This document shows positions 26,525-35,099 of a stretch of 64,000 nucleotides of DNA, piece after piece. Each line of letters starts with the position of its first letter. Position 1 is the stretch's first letter. The notes beneath the pieces are model-generated. The model was not told the DNA's origin, ran no database searches, and saw only the letters and a list, made by a program, of their open reading frames with translations. The DNA comes from DASVDE01 sp963740065 (GTDB lineage: Bacteria; Actinomycetota; Thermoleophilia; Solirubrobacterales; 70-9), in NCBI GenBank assembly GCA_963740065.1, contig CAVUCS010000004.1, positions 1 to 64,000 on the forward strand, given 5' to 3'. The position numbers were made by a program, and so were the translations under genes.

Positions 26525-27592
26525 ATGAAAGTCGTATATGTCATCGGCACGCGACCAAATTTCGTTAAGACCGCACCCGTGATCGGGGCGTTGCGCAAGC
26601 GACTCCCGGAAGGCCGGCACACGATCGTCCACACCGGCCAGCACTACGACCGGCTGATGTCGGATGTATTCCTGGAGGAGTTGGGCGTACCGGCACCCGA
26701 TTTCATGCTGGAAGTCGGCTCGGGCAGCCACGCGCAACAGACCGCGCGGGTGATGGAGCGGCTGGAGCCGGTGCTCGAGGCGGAGGCGCCTGACCTGGTG
26801 ATGGTCCCGGGCGACGTCAACTCGACCCTGGCGGCGGCGCTGACCGCGGCGAAGATGGGGATTCCCGTGGCCCACATCGAGTCCGGCCTACGCAGCTTCG
26901 ACCGCACCATGCCCGAGGAGTTGAACCGGATCGTCGCCGACGAGTTCTCCGAGTACCTCTTCCTCCATTCCGACGAAGCGATCGAGAACCTGCGCGCCGA
27001 GGGCATCCCCGACGAGCGCATGCACTTCGTCGGCAACACGATGATCGACACCCTGGTCGCACTGGAGGATCGCTTCCGCTCCGCGGACGCCGCGGCGGAG
27101 CTCGGCGTTATGCCGGGCCAATACGCCCTCGTCACCCTGCACCGCCCCGCCCTCGTCGACGGCCCGCTGCTGGCTGAAACGGTGAAGCAGCTTGCCGCGC
27201 TCGCCCGCGAGATGCCCGTCGTCTTCCCTGTCCACCCCCGCACCCGCAAGACGATGGAGGCGATCGAGTCCGACCATCCCGGCCTGCTGCTGAGCGAGCC
27301 ACTGGGCTATCTGGACTTCCTCTCCCTGGTGGCGGACGCCAGCGCGGTGCTGACCGACTCCGGCGGCATCCAGGAGGAGACGACCTACCTCGGCGTCCCC
27401 TGCTTCACCCTGCGCGACAACACCGAGCGGCCGGTGACAATCCGCGCCGGCACCAACACGCTGCTGGGGTTGGATCCGGCCGCGATCGCCGGAATACCGG
27501 CAGCGCTCTCCTCGCGACCCCCCGAACCCGCGGAACCTCCTCCCCTCTGGGACGGACATGCGGCGGAGAGGATCGCCGACACCCTCGCTTAA
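26525..27592 (+). CDS. wecB: UDP-N-acetylglucosamine 2-epimerase (non-hydrolysing)
   Basis: 355 aa from ATG at 26525. It interconverts UDP-GlcNAc and UDP-ManNAc for cell-surface glycans. Family blocks: VIGTRPNFVKTAPVIGAL, HTGQHYDRLMSDVF, PGDVNSTLAAALTAAKMGIP, AHIESGLRSFDRTMPEELNR and VLTDSGGIQEETTYLGVPC. It points toward infC, and its stop codon ends one base before the palindromic element at 27593. Insertion of this gene and the acyltransferase gene between infC and rpmI breaks a widely conserved operon. Confidence 0.94.
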   Translation: MKVVYVIGTRPNFVKTAPVIGALRKRLPEGRHTIVHTGQHYDRLMSDVFLEELGVPAPDFMLEVGSGSHAQQTARVMERLEPVLEAEAPDLVMVPGDVNSTLAAALTAAKMGIPVAHIESGLRSFDRTMPEELNRIVADEFSEYLFLHSDEAIENLRAEGIPDERMHFVGNTMIDTLVALEDRFRSADAAAELGVMPGQYALVTLHRPALVDGPLLAETVKQLAALAREMPVVFPVHPRTRKTMEAIESDHPGLLLSEPLGYLDFLSLVADASAVLTDSGGIQEETTYLGVPCFTLRDNTERPVTIRAGTNTLLGLDPAAIAGIPAALSSRPPEPAEPPPLWDGHAAERIADTLA

Positions 27593-27703
27593 AGGACCAT
27601 CCCGACAGGGGTGGAGCGTCTTGTACTTTTTCGCGACCGACCATTGCGGTAGCCACAGACGCGACTCGAAAAAGTTAAGCGGAACCCCTGTCGGGATGGT
27701 CCT
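27593..27703. repeat. palindromic structured repeat, copy 1
   Basis: Outer arms at 27593-27612 and 27684-27703 are perfectly complementary over 20 bp. Inside, GGAGCGTCTTGT faces TAAGCGGA as an asymmetric internal loop. ACTTTTTCG then pairs with CGAAAAAGT, leaving a 33-nt variable centre. It lies between the convergent ends of wecB and infC, and its right arm encodes the last residues and stop of infC. Two further copies (54359 and 56355) share the inner segments but have different outer arms. It may act as a bidirectional terminator, but the family is unfamiliar to me. Confidence 0.9.
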
Positions 27704-28280
27704 GCTCGCTCTCCTGCTCGCTCGCTCTAGCTGCCTCTTTGCCCGGCCCGAGCAGCATGCTCATGTTGCGGCCCTCCTGCAGCGGCTGAGACTCGATCAC
27801 GGCCAGCCCGTCGAGATCCTCGTAGAGGCGCTGCAGGAGAGCGCGCCCACGCTCCGGGTGGGCCTGCTCGCGGCCGCGGAACATGATCGTGATCTTGACC
27901 TTGTCCTGGTGACGGAGAAAGCGCTCGACGTGGCCCTTCTTGGTCTCGTAGTCGTGGTCGGCGATCTTCGGCCGCAGCTTGATCTCGCGGATGTTGACCT
28001 GCTGCTGGTGCTTGCGAGCCTGCTTTTGCTTCTGCTCCTGCTCGTACTTGTACTTGGAATAGTCGAGCAGACGGGTGACCGGCGGTCTCGAACCGGGTGC
28101 GACTTCGACCAGGTCGAGGTCGGCGTCCTGGGCGCGTTTCAGCGCATCGTCGATGTCGACGATGCCGAGCTGTTCACCCTCGGCGCCGATCAGGCGCACT
28201 CTGGGCACGCGGATCCGCTCGTTGATCCGAGTTGTGTCGCGCTCTGGTGGGCGCCGATCGAACCTGCGCGGGACCGGCAC
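27675..28280 (-). CDS. infC: translation initiation factor IF-3
   Basis: 201 aa from GTG at 28280. IF-3 keeps the 30S subunit free and checks start-codon pairing. The N-domain starts at INERIRVPRVRLIGAEGEQL. The linker is charged, and the C-domain contains LRPKIADHDYETKKGHVERF and VKITIMFRGREQAHPERG. The last nine residues (QDHPDRGSA and stop) lie in the right arm of the palindromic repeat at 27593-27703, so the C-terminus was probably rewritten when the element arrived. It follows thrS with a 95-bp gap. Confidence 0.96.
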   Translation of the reverse strand: MPVPRRFDRRPPERDTTRINERIRVPRVRLIGAEGEQLGIVDIDDALKRAQDADLDLVEVAPGSRPPVTRLLDYSKYKYEQEQKQKQARKHQQQVNIREIKLRPKIADHDYETKKGHVERFLRHQDKVKITIMFRGREQAHPERGRALLQRLYEDLDGLAVIESQPLQEGRNMSMLLGPGKEAARASEQESEQDHPDRGSA

Positions 28281-28375
28281 TATCGATAAGTGAGAGGGGG
28301 AGCTTCAAGCGGACGAGAGGTAGGCGCGTGGGCACTCGGGCGCTCAAAGGCGCGGGCGGTTTGGGGTGCCGACGA

Positions 28376-30328
28376 TCAAGTGGCCGCAGTATAGCTCTCG
28401 TTGCGCAGGCGGTCAGCGAACTCCGCGATCGGCATCGTGCCCAGCTCTCCATCGGCATGCGAGCGCGGGGCGACGGCGCCGTCGGACTCCTCCCGATCAC
28501 CGACCACCAGCATGTAGGGGTAGCGGCCAAGTTCGGCGTCGCGGATCTTCTTGCCGACCGACTCTGAGCGCTCGTCGATCGTGACCCGCACGCCCGCCTC
28601 GCGCAGCTCCTTGACCACTCGCTGGGCGTAGGCGGCGTGGCGATCGGTGACCGGCAGGACGATCGCCTGCACCGGCGCCAGCCAGACCGGGAAGCGACCC
28701 GCGTAGTGCTCGATCAGGATCCCGGCGAAGCGCTCCATCGAGCCGAGCAGGGCGCGGTGGATCATCACCGGACGGCGCTGTTCGTCGTCGGCATCGGTGT
28801 AGGTGAGGTCGAAGCGCTCCGGCATGAAGAAGTCGACCTGGCAGGTGCCGCACTGCCAGGAGCGGCCGAGCGCGTCGGTTACGTGGAAGTCGATCTTCGG
28901 CCCGTAGAAGGCGCCGTCGCCGGGGTTGAGCTGGTACTCGCGGCCCTGGGAGTCGAGGGCCGAACGCAGCGCCTCTTCGGCCTGCGCCCACTGCTCGTCG
29001 GTGCCGATCGACTTCTCCGGGCGGGTCGAGAGCTCCACCCGCACGTCATCGAAGCCGAAGCGCTCATACAGCTCGTCGATCGCCGCGCAGATGGCGCCCA
29101 CCTCATCGACGATCTGCTCCGGCGTGCAGTAGATGTGGGCGTCGTCCTGGGTGAAGGAGCGCACCCGCAGCAGCCCGTGCAGGACGCCCTCGCGCTCGGC
29201 CCGGCTGACCTGGCCGAACTCCGCGATCCGCAACGGCAGCTCACGGTAGGAGTGGCGCTCGGAGCCGAAGACAAGGCAAGCGCCGGGGCAGTTCATCGGC
29301 CGGATCGCGTACTCGCGCTCACCCGACTCGGTGAAGTACATGTTCTCGCGGTAGTTGTCCCAGTGGCCCGAGCGGTGCCAAAGGTCGACGTCCATCACGT
29401 GCGGAGTCTTGATCTCGTCGTAGCCGCGCTTGCGCAGCTGCCCCTGCACTTCCTCCTCGATCAGGCGCAGCAGCGTCGTCCCGTTGGAGAGCCAGAACGG
29501 CATGCCCGGCGCCTCTTCGCGCAGCATGAAGAGGCCGAGCTGAGGGCCGAGGCGGCGGTGGTCGCGGGCTTTGGCTTGCTCGATCCGCTCTTGATGCGCT
29601 TCGAGTTCCTTCTTCGAGAAGAAGGCGGTGCCGTAGATGCGGGTCAGCATCTGGCGGCTCTCGTCCCCGCGCCAATAGGCGCCGGCGAGCGAGTTGAGCT
29701 TGATCGCCTTGATTCGCCCGGTCGAAGGGCCGTGCGGGCCGCGGCAGAGATCCTCGAAGGGGCCGTTGCGGTAGAGGGAGACGGTCTCGACGCCCTGGTC
29801 GCGGACGAGGTCCTCGATCAACTCAACCTTGTAGTCCTCGCCTTGGGACTTGAAGATCTCGATTGCCTCGGCGACCGGGATGTCGCGCCGGCCGAACTCC
29901 TCATCGGCCTTGATGTGGGCGCGCATCGCCTCCTCGATTCCTTCCAGGTCGGCGTCGGTGACTCTGACGTCGTCTGGGAACTCGAAGTCGTAGTAGAAGC
30001 CGTTTTCGATCGGCGGGCCGATCGTCACCTTGGTCCCCGGGTACAGCTCCTGCACCGCCTCGGCCATCACGTGGGCGGCGTCGTGGCGAATCAGCTCCAG
30101 CGCCTCGGGGTCGCGATCGGTGAGGATCGCGATCTCAGCGCCATCGACAAGCGGCGCGGAGAGGTCGCGCAGATCCTCGCCGACGCGGATCGCCAGGGCG
30201 GCCTTCGCCAGGCCCGGGCCGATCGCCGCGGCGGCGTCGGCGCCGGTGGCATCGCCGGGCAACTCCAACGGCGTGCCGTCGGGCAACTTGACCGTGATCT
30301 TTTGCGTCGCGGCTTCGATGCGGCCCAT
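28376..30328 (-). CDS. thrS: threonyl-tRNA synthetase
   Basis: 650 aa class II synthetase with editing. An N-terminal TGS domain (ITVKLPDGTPLELPGDATGA) precedes the SAD editing domain with HDAAHVMAEAV. The catalytic core carries the zinc ligand cysteine in RPMNCPGACLVF and motif 2 around FGQVSRAEREGVLHGLLRVR. An HGTP-type anticodon-binding domain completes it (APVQAIVLPVTDRHAAYAQR). ATG at 30328 lies just after the stop of the decayed membrane-protein gene. It heads the thrS-infC unit. Confidence 0.97.
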   Translation of the reverse strand: MGRIEAATQKITVKLPDGTPLELPGDATGADAAAAIGPGLAKAALAIRVGEDLRDLSAPLVDGAEIAILTDRDPEALELIRHDAAHVMAEAVQELYPGTKVTIGPPIENGFYYDFEFPDDVRVTDADLEGIEEAMRAHIKADEEFGRRDIPVAEAIEIFKSQGEDYKVELIEDLVRDQGVETVSLYRNGPFEDLCRGPHGPSTGRIKAIKLNSLAGAYWRGDESRQMLTRIYGTAFFSKKELEAHQERIEQAKARDHRRLGPQLGLFMLREEAPGMPFWLSNGTTLLRLIEEEVQGQLRKRGYDEIKTPHVMDVDLWHRSGHWDNYRENMYFTESGEREYAIRPMNCPGACLVFGSERHSYRELPLRIAEFGQVSRAEREGVLHGLLRVRSFTQDDAHIYCTPEQIVDEVGAICAAIDELYERFGFDDVRVELSTRPEKSIGTDEQWAQAEEALRSALDSQGREYQLNPGDGAFYGPKIDFHVTDALGRSWQCGTCQVDFFMPERFDLTYTDADDEQRRPVMIHRALLGSMERFAGILIEHYAGRFPVWLAPVQAIVLPVTDRHAAYAQRVVKELREAGVRVTIDERSESVGKKIRDAELGRYPYMLVVGDREESDGAVAPRSHADGELGTMPIAEFADRLRNESYTAAT

Positions 30329-30333
30329 GCTAC

Positions 30334-32098
30334 TTACGGGTCCCCTGCCGCGCTTCTGGTCGCACGGCGATCAGCGGGCAGGCGCTCGTCGCCGCGCAAC
30401 GGGCCGGTGCGTTCCCAAAGCACGTAGGGGGCATTGACGCGCCGCACGCGGAAAGCCCGGAACGGTGGGGCGGCGGCTCGCCCCTCGGTGATCACAAATC
30501 GCACCCCAGCGCGCGGCCCTCCCTCCGGCCGCGTCATCCGGCTCGATGCACACACGCCCCCCGCGCAGCTCCCAGGCGATGTAGGGAGTGCCGTGCTGTT
30601 CGTCGAGCAGCTCCGGCGATGCGAGCACGAGCGTCGAGTCGGCGGCCACAAGCGGGCGCAGCTCAGTCAGAGCGGGCGTGTATGAGCTGGGACCAACGGG
30701 GGCGTTGGCGAGGGCGAGCAGCGAGCAGCCCGCCGCGGCGAGCAGGAAAACGACCGCGACGGGGCCCGCCACAGCAGTCCCGCGAAACCGCGGCCCCTCC
30801 CCCATCTCCCAGATGGTCAAGAGCGGCAGCACGATGACCAGCGCCGCGAGCGGCGCGGCAACCTCGATCGCCTTGGCGGCGGTGTACGGAGTGCCGCCGA
30901 TCCGCGCCGCGGCATACGCGGCGACGGCGGCGAGAAGGCCGGCGACGATCGCCGTCTCCCGGCGGCGCCAACAGCGAACGAAACCGAGGATCAGGAGAAC
31001 CGAGGCGAAGGCGACGCCCAGGTAATAGCCGATCGCCGGGACCGCTCCATCGCCCGGCGCGAGGCGGAAGTCCCCCGAGGGCCAGATCCCCAGCGCCTCG
31101 AAAGGCGAAATCTGGCCGAAGAGGTTGCCGAGGCCGGGGCCATTGGGGTCGAAGGTCTCGAACTGCTTGAAGTCGATCATCCGGCCCAGCTCGGGGAGGG
31201 TCAGGACAGCGAAGACAACGAGGGCCAGAAGCATCGGCCGAATCGCGATCCGCCACTCCAGCAACAGCCAAACCACCAGCGCACCGACCAGCCAAATCAG
31301 GCCGGCGAAGCTGTAGGTGTAGATGCTGCCGACGGCTATCAGCGCCGCCGGGACGAAGCGCAAGGGCAGCTCCACCCAACCTCTCCTCGTGCTCTCGCGC
31401 AACGCCAGCACGAAGGCGAGAACGAAGAGTGCCTGCATCGTCTCCTTGAAGGCGCCCTGGGCGAAATAAGAGGCGACCATGTAGGCGAGGCCGACCACGA
31501 GAGCGCCGGCGGCGCGGCGCAGGCGGCGACAGCTCGGCAAAGGCGGCGAGCGCCGTCAGCGAAGCGAGGATCGCGACCGCGACCGTCAGACCGCTGAATC
31601 CATGGACCAGCCCGATACCGAGGCCCTTGTTGAGAGCGACGACGATCGAGTGCGGGCCGAGCGGGTAGCCCTGATTCAGTAGCTGGGAACTCGCCCCATC
31701 GGCGAGCCGGTCGGTCGCCAGCAGGTGCTGGGACATGTCCGGGTTGAAGCTGGTGCCGAGGATGCCGAAGTGCCCCTCGACGATGAAGGGCAACGAAGCG
31801 GCCGCGAGAGCGATGAGCGCCACCGGCGCGCCAACCCGCAGCGCCGGACCCGCCCCGCTCCACCCGTCCCCAGAGGTAGATCACCGAAGCGACGACCAAA
31901 GCCAGGACGGCGACCGCGGACAAGACCCCGTCCCCGGGCAGCCGCACGGTCCCCCAGCAAACGGCGCAGAGCAACGCCAGACCAACGGCGGGCGCAAGCC
32001 AGGACCACTCCCGCCGCCCAGCAAAGCCCAATCGCCGCCTGGCCGATTGCCAATGAAGCGCCGCACACCGCCAGCACGGCTGCATAGGTCTCGATCAC
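30334..32098 (-). pseudogene. multi-pass membrane protein gene broken by at least four frameshifts
   Basis: Segments of one polytopic protein are spread over different minus-strand frames. They start with MIETYAAVLAVCGASLAIGQ at 32098. Frame changes occur near 32025 (to SWLAPAVGLALLCAVCWGTV), 31850 (to VALIALAAASLPFIVEGHFG), 31525 (to GALVVGLAYMVASYFAQGAF) and 30525 (to GVRFVITEGRAAAPPFRAFR), ending at 30334. Each segment is coherent, hydrophobic and collinear, so the ancestral protein had about 580 residues with roughly a dozen membrane helices. It is possibly a GT-C-type glycosyltransferase or a lipid-flippase-like protein, but no diagnostic motif is seen. Clustered breaks argue for decay rather than a single error. 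Confidence 0.75.
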
Positions 32099-32102
32099 GT
32101 AA

Positions 32103-32175
32103 TGGGCGTAACTGGGCTCGAACCAGTGACCTCCGCCTTGTCGAGGCGGCGCTCTCCCAACTGAGCTATACGCCC
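32103..32175 (-). tRNA. tRNA-Val (anticodon GAC)
   Basis: 73-nt cloverleaf. Acceptor GGGCGTA pairs with TACGCCC plus discriminator A; the D-arm contains AGCTCAGTTGGGAGAGC. The anticodon stem CCGCC/GGCGG bounds loop TCGACAA, which reads GAC. The T-arm contains GGTTCGAGCCC. CCA is not encoded. Confidence 0.97.
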
Positions 32176-32464
32176 GGGCCTCCGGAATCTAGCAGCGAGC
32201 AGGCAAGGGACGACGCCTGTCGAATCCCTGGATCGAGGGCACAAGAATGCTTCTTAAGTTTGTCGCTGCAAGAGCCGATGCAACTTGTGCAACTTTCTCG
32301 CAAACGCAGTGTTTATCTATCTACAGTCGCCAAAGCATCCGGCGCAAGAACTTCATAAGGCTTGAGGACTGACGAGCCAGCGACCTCGATCTCTCTGGTG
32401 GCACGTCCTTCGGAAATCAATAGGGCCCCTTAACCGGGGCCCTTTTCCGTTCTAGGGTTGGCGC
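32176..32464 (+). other. 289-bp intergenic region with plus-strand structured leader or small RNA candidate
   Basis: No convincing open frame on either strand. On the plus strand a bipartite hairpin can form at about 32363-32412: GAGGAC with GTCCTT and CCAG with CTGG, around a roughly symmetric internal loop. The terminator at 32422-32446 follows directly. Only 18 bp separate that terminator from the GTG of the next gene. No minus-strand gene needs ending here, because tRNA-Val starts at 32175 and reads away. The region therefore looks like an attenuated leader or a short RNA gene. Confidence 0.45.
32422..32446 (+). terminator. intrinsic terminator upstream of GNAT gene
   Basis: AGGGCCCC at 32422-32429 pairs perfectly with GGGGCCCT at 32436-32443 around the loop TTAACC, and TTT follows. 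It ends 18 bp before the GTG at 32465, so it must stop a short plus-strand RNA or attenuate that gene. Confidence 0.7.
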
Positions 32465-33313
32465 GTGATCGAGCAAGCGGACGGCGTCGCCTACAACCCC
32501 AAGGCGCTCGACGAAACCGAGCGGCGCTTTTGGCGCGAGTGCTGGGAGTCGGTTCCGACGGAGGTGGCGGCAGAGCACGGAATCGAGCTGCGGAACTTCG
32601 GCCCGATCCAGGCCACGATCGCCACCGGCCTGCCCGAGGAGGGGATGCTCAACCTCGTGCTGGGCGCCGCGGAGCCCGAGGCGGTCGAAGGCGGGCATCT
32701 CGACGCCGCGCTCGACTGGGTCGAGGCGCAAGGCGTCAGTTGCTACGTCCCGGTCAAGCCAGGGGCACCGGGGGCGAAGGCCACAGAGGATCTTCTGAAG
32801 CGACGCGATTACCAGCTCGGCTACGGCTGGATGAAGTTTGTCCGCAATCCCTCGCTCTCGGTTCTCCCGGAGCCCGTGGGGGTCGAGATCGTCGAGTTGG
32901 CCGCCGGCGAGAACGAGGCCTTCGGCCGAATCTCCGCCGCGGGCTTCGGACTGCCGGACTGGGGATCGGCCTTCTTCGGTGGCCTCCCCGGCCGGGAGGG
33001 CTGGCGCTGCTACGAAGCGCGCATTTTCGGCGAGCCCCAAGGCTGCGCCGCGATGCTGATCAACGACGGCGTAGCCGAGTTCGGCGTCGCCGCCACGCTC
33101 GAATCGGCCCGAGGCCGAGGCTGCCAAACCGCCCTCCTGCGCCGCCGCATCGAGGACGCAGGCGCCGCCGGCTGCCACACCCTCTTCGTTGAGACAGGAG
33201 AGCGCATCCCCGACCGTCCCTCGGCCAGCTACCGCAACATCCTCAGAGCCGGCTTCAGAGAGGCCTACCTGCGACCCAACTGGAAGACGATGCCCAGCGC
33301 CACCAGGTCGTGA
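32465..33313 (+). CDS. GNAT-family N-acetyltransferase
   Basis: 282 aa from GTG. The N-terminal half is a degenerate GNAT-like region (LRNFGPIQATIATGLPEEGM). The C-terminal half holds the acetyl-CoA-binding motif A (FGVAATLESARGRGCQTALL) and the usual late block with SYRNILRAGFREAYLRPNW. The substrate is unknown. A terminator hairpin lies 18 bp upstream, suggesting attenuation. It shares TGATG with the next gene, so the two are co-translated. Confidence 0.8.
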   Translation: MIEQADGVAYNPKALDETERRFWRECWESVPTEVAAEHGIELRNFGPIQATIATGLPEEGMLNLVLGAAEPEAVEGGHLDAALDWVEAQGVSCYVPVKPGAPGAKATEDLLKRRDYQLGYGWMKFVRNPSLSVLPEPVGVEIVELAAGENEAFGRISAAGFGLPDWGSAFFGGLPGREGWRCYEARIFGEPQGCAAMLINDGVAEFGVAATLESARGRGCQTALLRRRIEDAGAAGCHTLFVETGERIPDRPSASYRNILRAGFREAYLRPNWKTMPSATRS

Positions 33314-33714
33314 TGCGAGCCGCGCTTCCGATCCTCATCCCCGCCATGGGCCTCTGCGGGTATGGCCTTTTCATAATGCGAGTCCGCCGAGCGACAGCAC
33401 GTCCACAGGTCGCTGACGGAGACGCATTCTTCCTCGGGATTCTCCTCAGCATCTTCAGCCTCGTTGGTGCATTTAGAGCGCTCTATGGGTTCGACATGCG
33501 CTGTGACGACGCCTGCTCTACAAACCCCGGCTGGTCAAATTCTCCCGACGCCTGGCAGTGGTCGGCACAGTTCGGTCTGGCATGGCTGGGCGTGGTGGCA
33601 ACGATTGGCGCGACTACATTCGTCGCCCTGCGACGATCTCGCTATGCGCACACGATCATGCTCTTGGCGCTGGCGGCATGGGCCTCATGGTTTGGTCTAC
33701 TGGCCACCGGCTAG
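33313..33714 (+). CDS. four-helix membrane protein of unknown function
   Basis: 133 aa from ATG at 33313. Four hydrophobic segments are visible: LPILIPAMGLCGYGLFIM, FFLGILLSIFSLVGAFRAL, FGLAWLGVVATIGATTFVAL and TIMLLALAAWASWFGLLA. A polar loop with two Cys (MRCDDACSTNPGW) is likely extracytoplasmic and could form a disulphide. It overlaps the preceding GNAT gene and is followed by the GrpB gene. Not recognised. Confidence 0.6.
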   Translation: MRAALPILIPAMGLCGYGLFIMRVRRATARPQVADGDAFFLGILLSIFSLVGAFRALYGFDMRCDDACSTNPGWSNSPDAWQWSAQFGLAWLGVVATIGATTFVALRRSRYAHTIMLLALAAWASWFGLLATG

Positions 33715-33726
33715 ACAGACACCGGT

Positions 33727-34239
33727 ATGACCGCGCCGACAGACGAGCCGATCCGGATCGTCCCCTACGACGCCGAATGGCCCGCCCGGTTTGAAAACGA
33801 GCGAACGGAACTTGAAGCGGCAATCGGGCCATGGATCGCCGGCGGCATCCACCACGTCGGCAGCACCGCGGTCCCTGGTCTCGACGCCAAGCCGATCATC
33901 GACATCCTCGTCGGCGTCGAAGACCTCGAATCCTCACGTGCCTGCTTCGGTCCACTGGGGGAACTCGATTACCTCTATGCCCCATATCTCAGCGACGAGA
34001 TGCACTGGTTCTGCAAGCCCCACCCCAGCCGCCGCACCCACCATCTACATCTGGTTCCACACGAGTCAGCCCGCTTCCGCGACGAACTCGCCTTCCGCGA
34101 TCACCTCCGCTCCCACCCCGACACCGCAGCCGAGTACGCCGCCCTCAAGCGCAACCTGGCAACCCGCTTCGAGAACGACCGCGAGGCCTACGCCGATGCC
34201 AAGACCGACTTCATCACCCGTGTCCTCGAATCACCCTGA
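33727..34239 (+). CDS. GrpB/UPF0157 family protein (nucleotidyltransferase-like)
   Basis: 170 aa. The opening IRIVPYDAEWPARFENERTE and the blocks IHHVGSTAVPGLDAKPIIDI and THHLHLVPHESARFRDELAF are diagnostic. The family has a nucleotidyltransferase-like fold and is often fused to dephospho-CoA kinase; its reaction is not established. It is last in a short plus-strand run with the GNAT and four-helix genes. Confidence 0.9.
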   Translation: MTAPTDEPIRIVPYDAEWPARFENERTELEAAIGPWIAGGIHHVGSTAVPGLDAKPIIDILVGVEDLESSRACFGPLGELDYLYAPYLSDEMHWFCKPHPSRRTHHLHLVPHESARFRDELAFRDHLRSHPDTAAEYAALKRNLATRFENDREAYADAKTDFITRVLESP

Positions 34240-34301
34240 CTGAGGATCAAGCCCAAACGGCACCGCCTCCCGGGGCGACGACCGGACCTGGGGCGGCACG
34301 A

Positions 34302-34817
34302 TCAGTCCGTGCTGTCGAGCGCCAGCCTTATGTCCTTGACAAGAAGCTGCAGGTTCATCGCGTCGCTGGGAGAAGCTTCGAAGCCGAAGTGCTCGTAGAA
34401 GGCGCGGGCCTCGTCGTTCAGGGCGTGAACGAGCAGGAGGCGCACGCCGGCCTGTTCCGCGACCGAGAGCGCGCGGCTCATCGCGTCTCTCAGAAGGAAG
34501 GCTCCGATTCCCCTGCCCTGAACCGTCTTGTCGACCGCCAGTCGCGCCAGAAGCATTGCCGGGATCGGATGCCGTGGCATGCCCTTCCGCGCCCGCTCAG
34601 TTGCATCGCCACGCTCTATGGAAGCGAGAGATAGCGCGTGATAGCCGACCACTCGATCCTGCTCGGTGTCGATGGCGACGTAGGTGCGAGCGGACCCGGC
34701 CCCCGCCGCCGCACGGGCGTGCTTGACGAGCCAGACATCCAGCGATCCCACTCCGCAGTCGAATCCGTTGATCCGATACTCAGTGCCAAGCGGCTGAGGA
34801 TCGAGGAAGCGAGGCAA
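34302..34817 (-). CDS. GNAT toxin of a type II toxin-antitoxin system (TacT-like)
   Basis: 171 aa from TTG. The hallmark opening is INGFDCGVGSLDVWLVKHAR. The acetyl-CoA motif is LAVDKTVQGRGIGAFLL, and the catalytic Tyr lies in NDEARAFYEHFGFEASP. Members of this family acetylate aminoacyl-tRNA and stop translation. It follows the ribbon-helix-helix antitoxin gene by 6 bp, the standard order, so translation is coupled. Confidence 0.88.
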   Translation of the reverse strand: MPRFLDPQPLGTEYRINGFDCGVGSLDVWLVKHARAAAGAGSARTYVAIDTEQDRVVGYHALSLASIERGDATERARKGMPRHPIPAMLLARLAVDKTVQGRGIGAFLLRDAMSRALSVAEQAGVRLLLVHALNDEARAFYEHFGFEASPSDAMNLQLLVKDIRLALDSTD

Positions 34818-34823
34818 TCGGGC

Positions 34824-35093
34824 CTATTCGGGGCGGCGACGCGCGAAAAGTCTGGAAAGCTCGGGGCGGGCCTTCGCCGGCTGATCCATGGCGGCGACGA
34901 TCTCCTGCCAGGCCTCCCCATCGACGCTGAAGCTAGTTCGGTCGGCAAGCAGGCGCTCCGCTCGCTCGCGGCCACTCTCAACAAGAAACTGAGTCAGAGA
35001 CTCCCGATGGACCAGCGCGGCCTGCTTGAAGAGGGCCTCGTCGCCCTCGTCGATACGGAGGTTCAGTCGCTGGGTCTTCGGAGGAGTGGCCAC
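34824..35093 (-). CDS. DUF1778-type antitoxin (ribbon-helix-helix)
   Basis: About 89 aa. The N-terminal ribbon-helix-helix (KTQRLNLRIDEGDEALFKQA, then HRESLTQFLVESG) binds DNA; the C-terminus (WQEIVAAMDQPAKARPELSR) should wrap the GNAT toxin. I choose GTG at 35093, because a promoter places the transcript start exactly there (leaderless). An in-frame ATG at 35108 has no ribosome-binding site and overlaps the operator. It likely represses its own promoter, as this family does. Confidence 0.85.
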   Translation of the reverse strand: MATPPKTQRLNLRIDEGDEALFKQAALVHRESLTQFLVESGRERAERLLADRTSFSVDGEAWQEIVAAMDQPAKARPELSRLFARRRPE

Positions 35094-35099
35094 CGCAAA

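Noticed and set aside
32360..32420. CTGACGAG followed by a CCAG/CTGG stem, resembling a hammerhead ribozyme core
   Set aside because: The GAAA segment needed after stem II is missing, and no matching stem III or cleavage site is seen.
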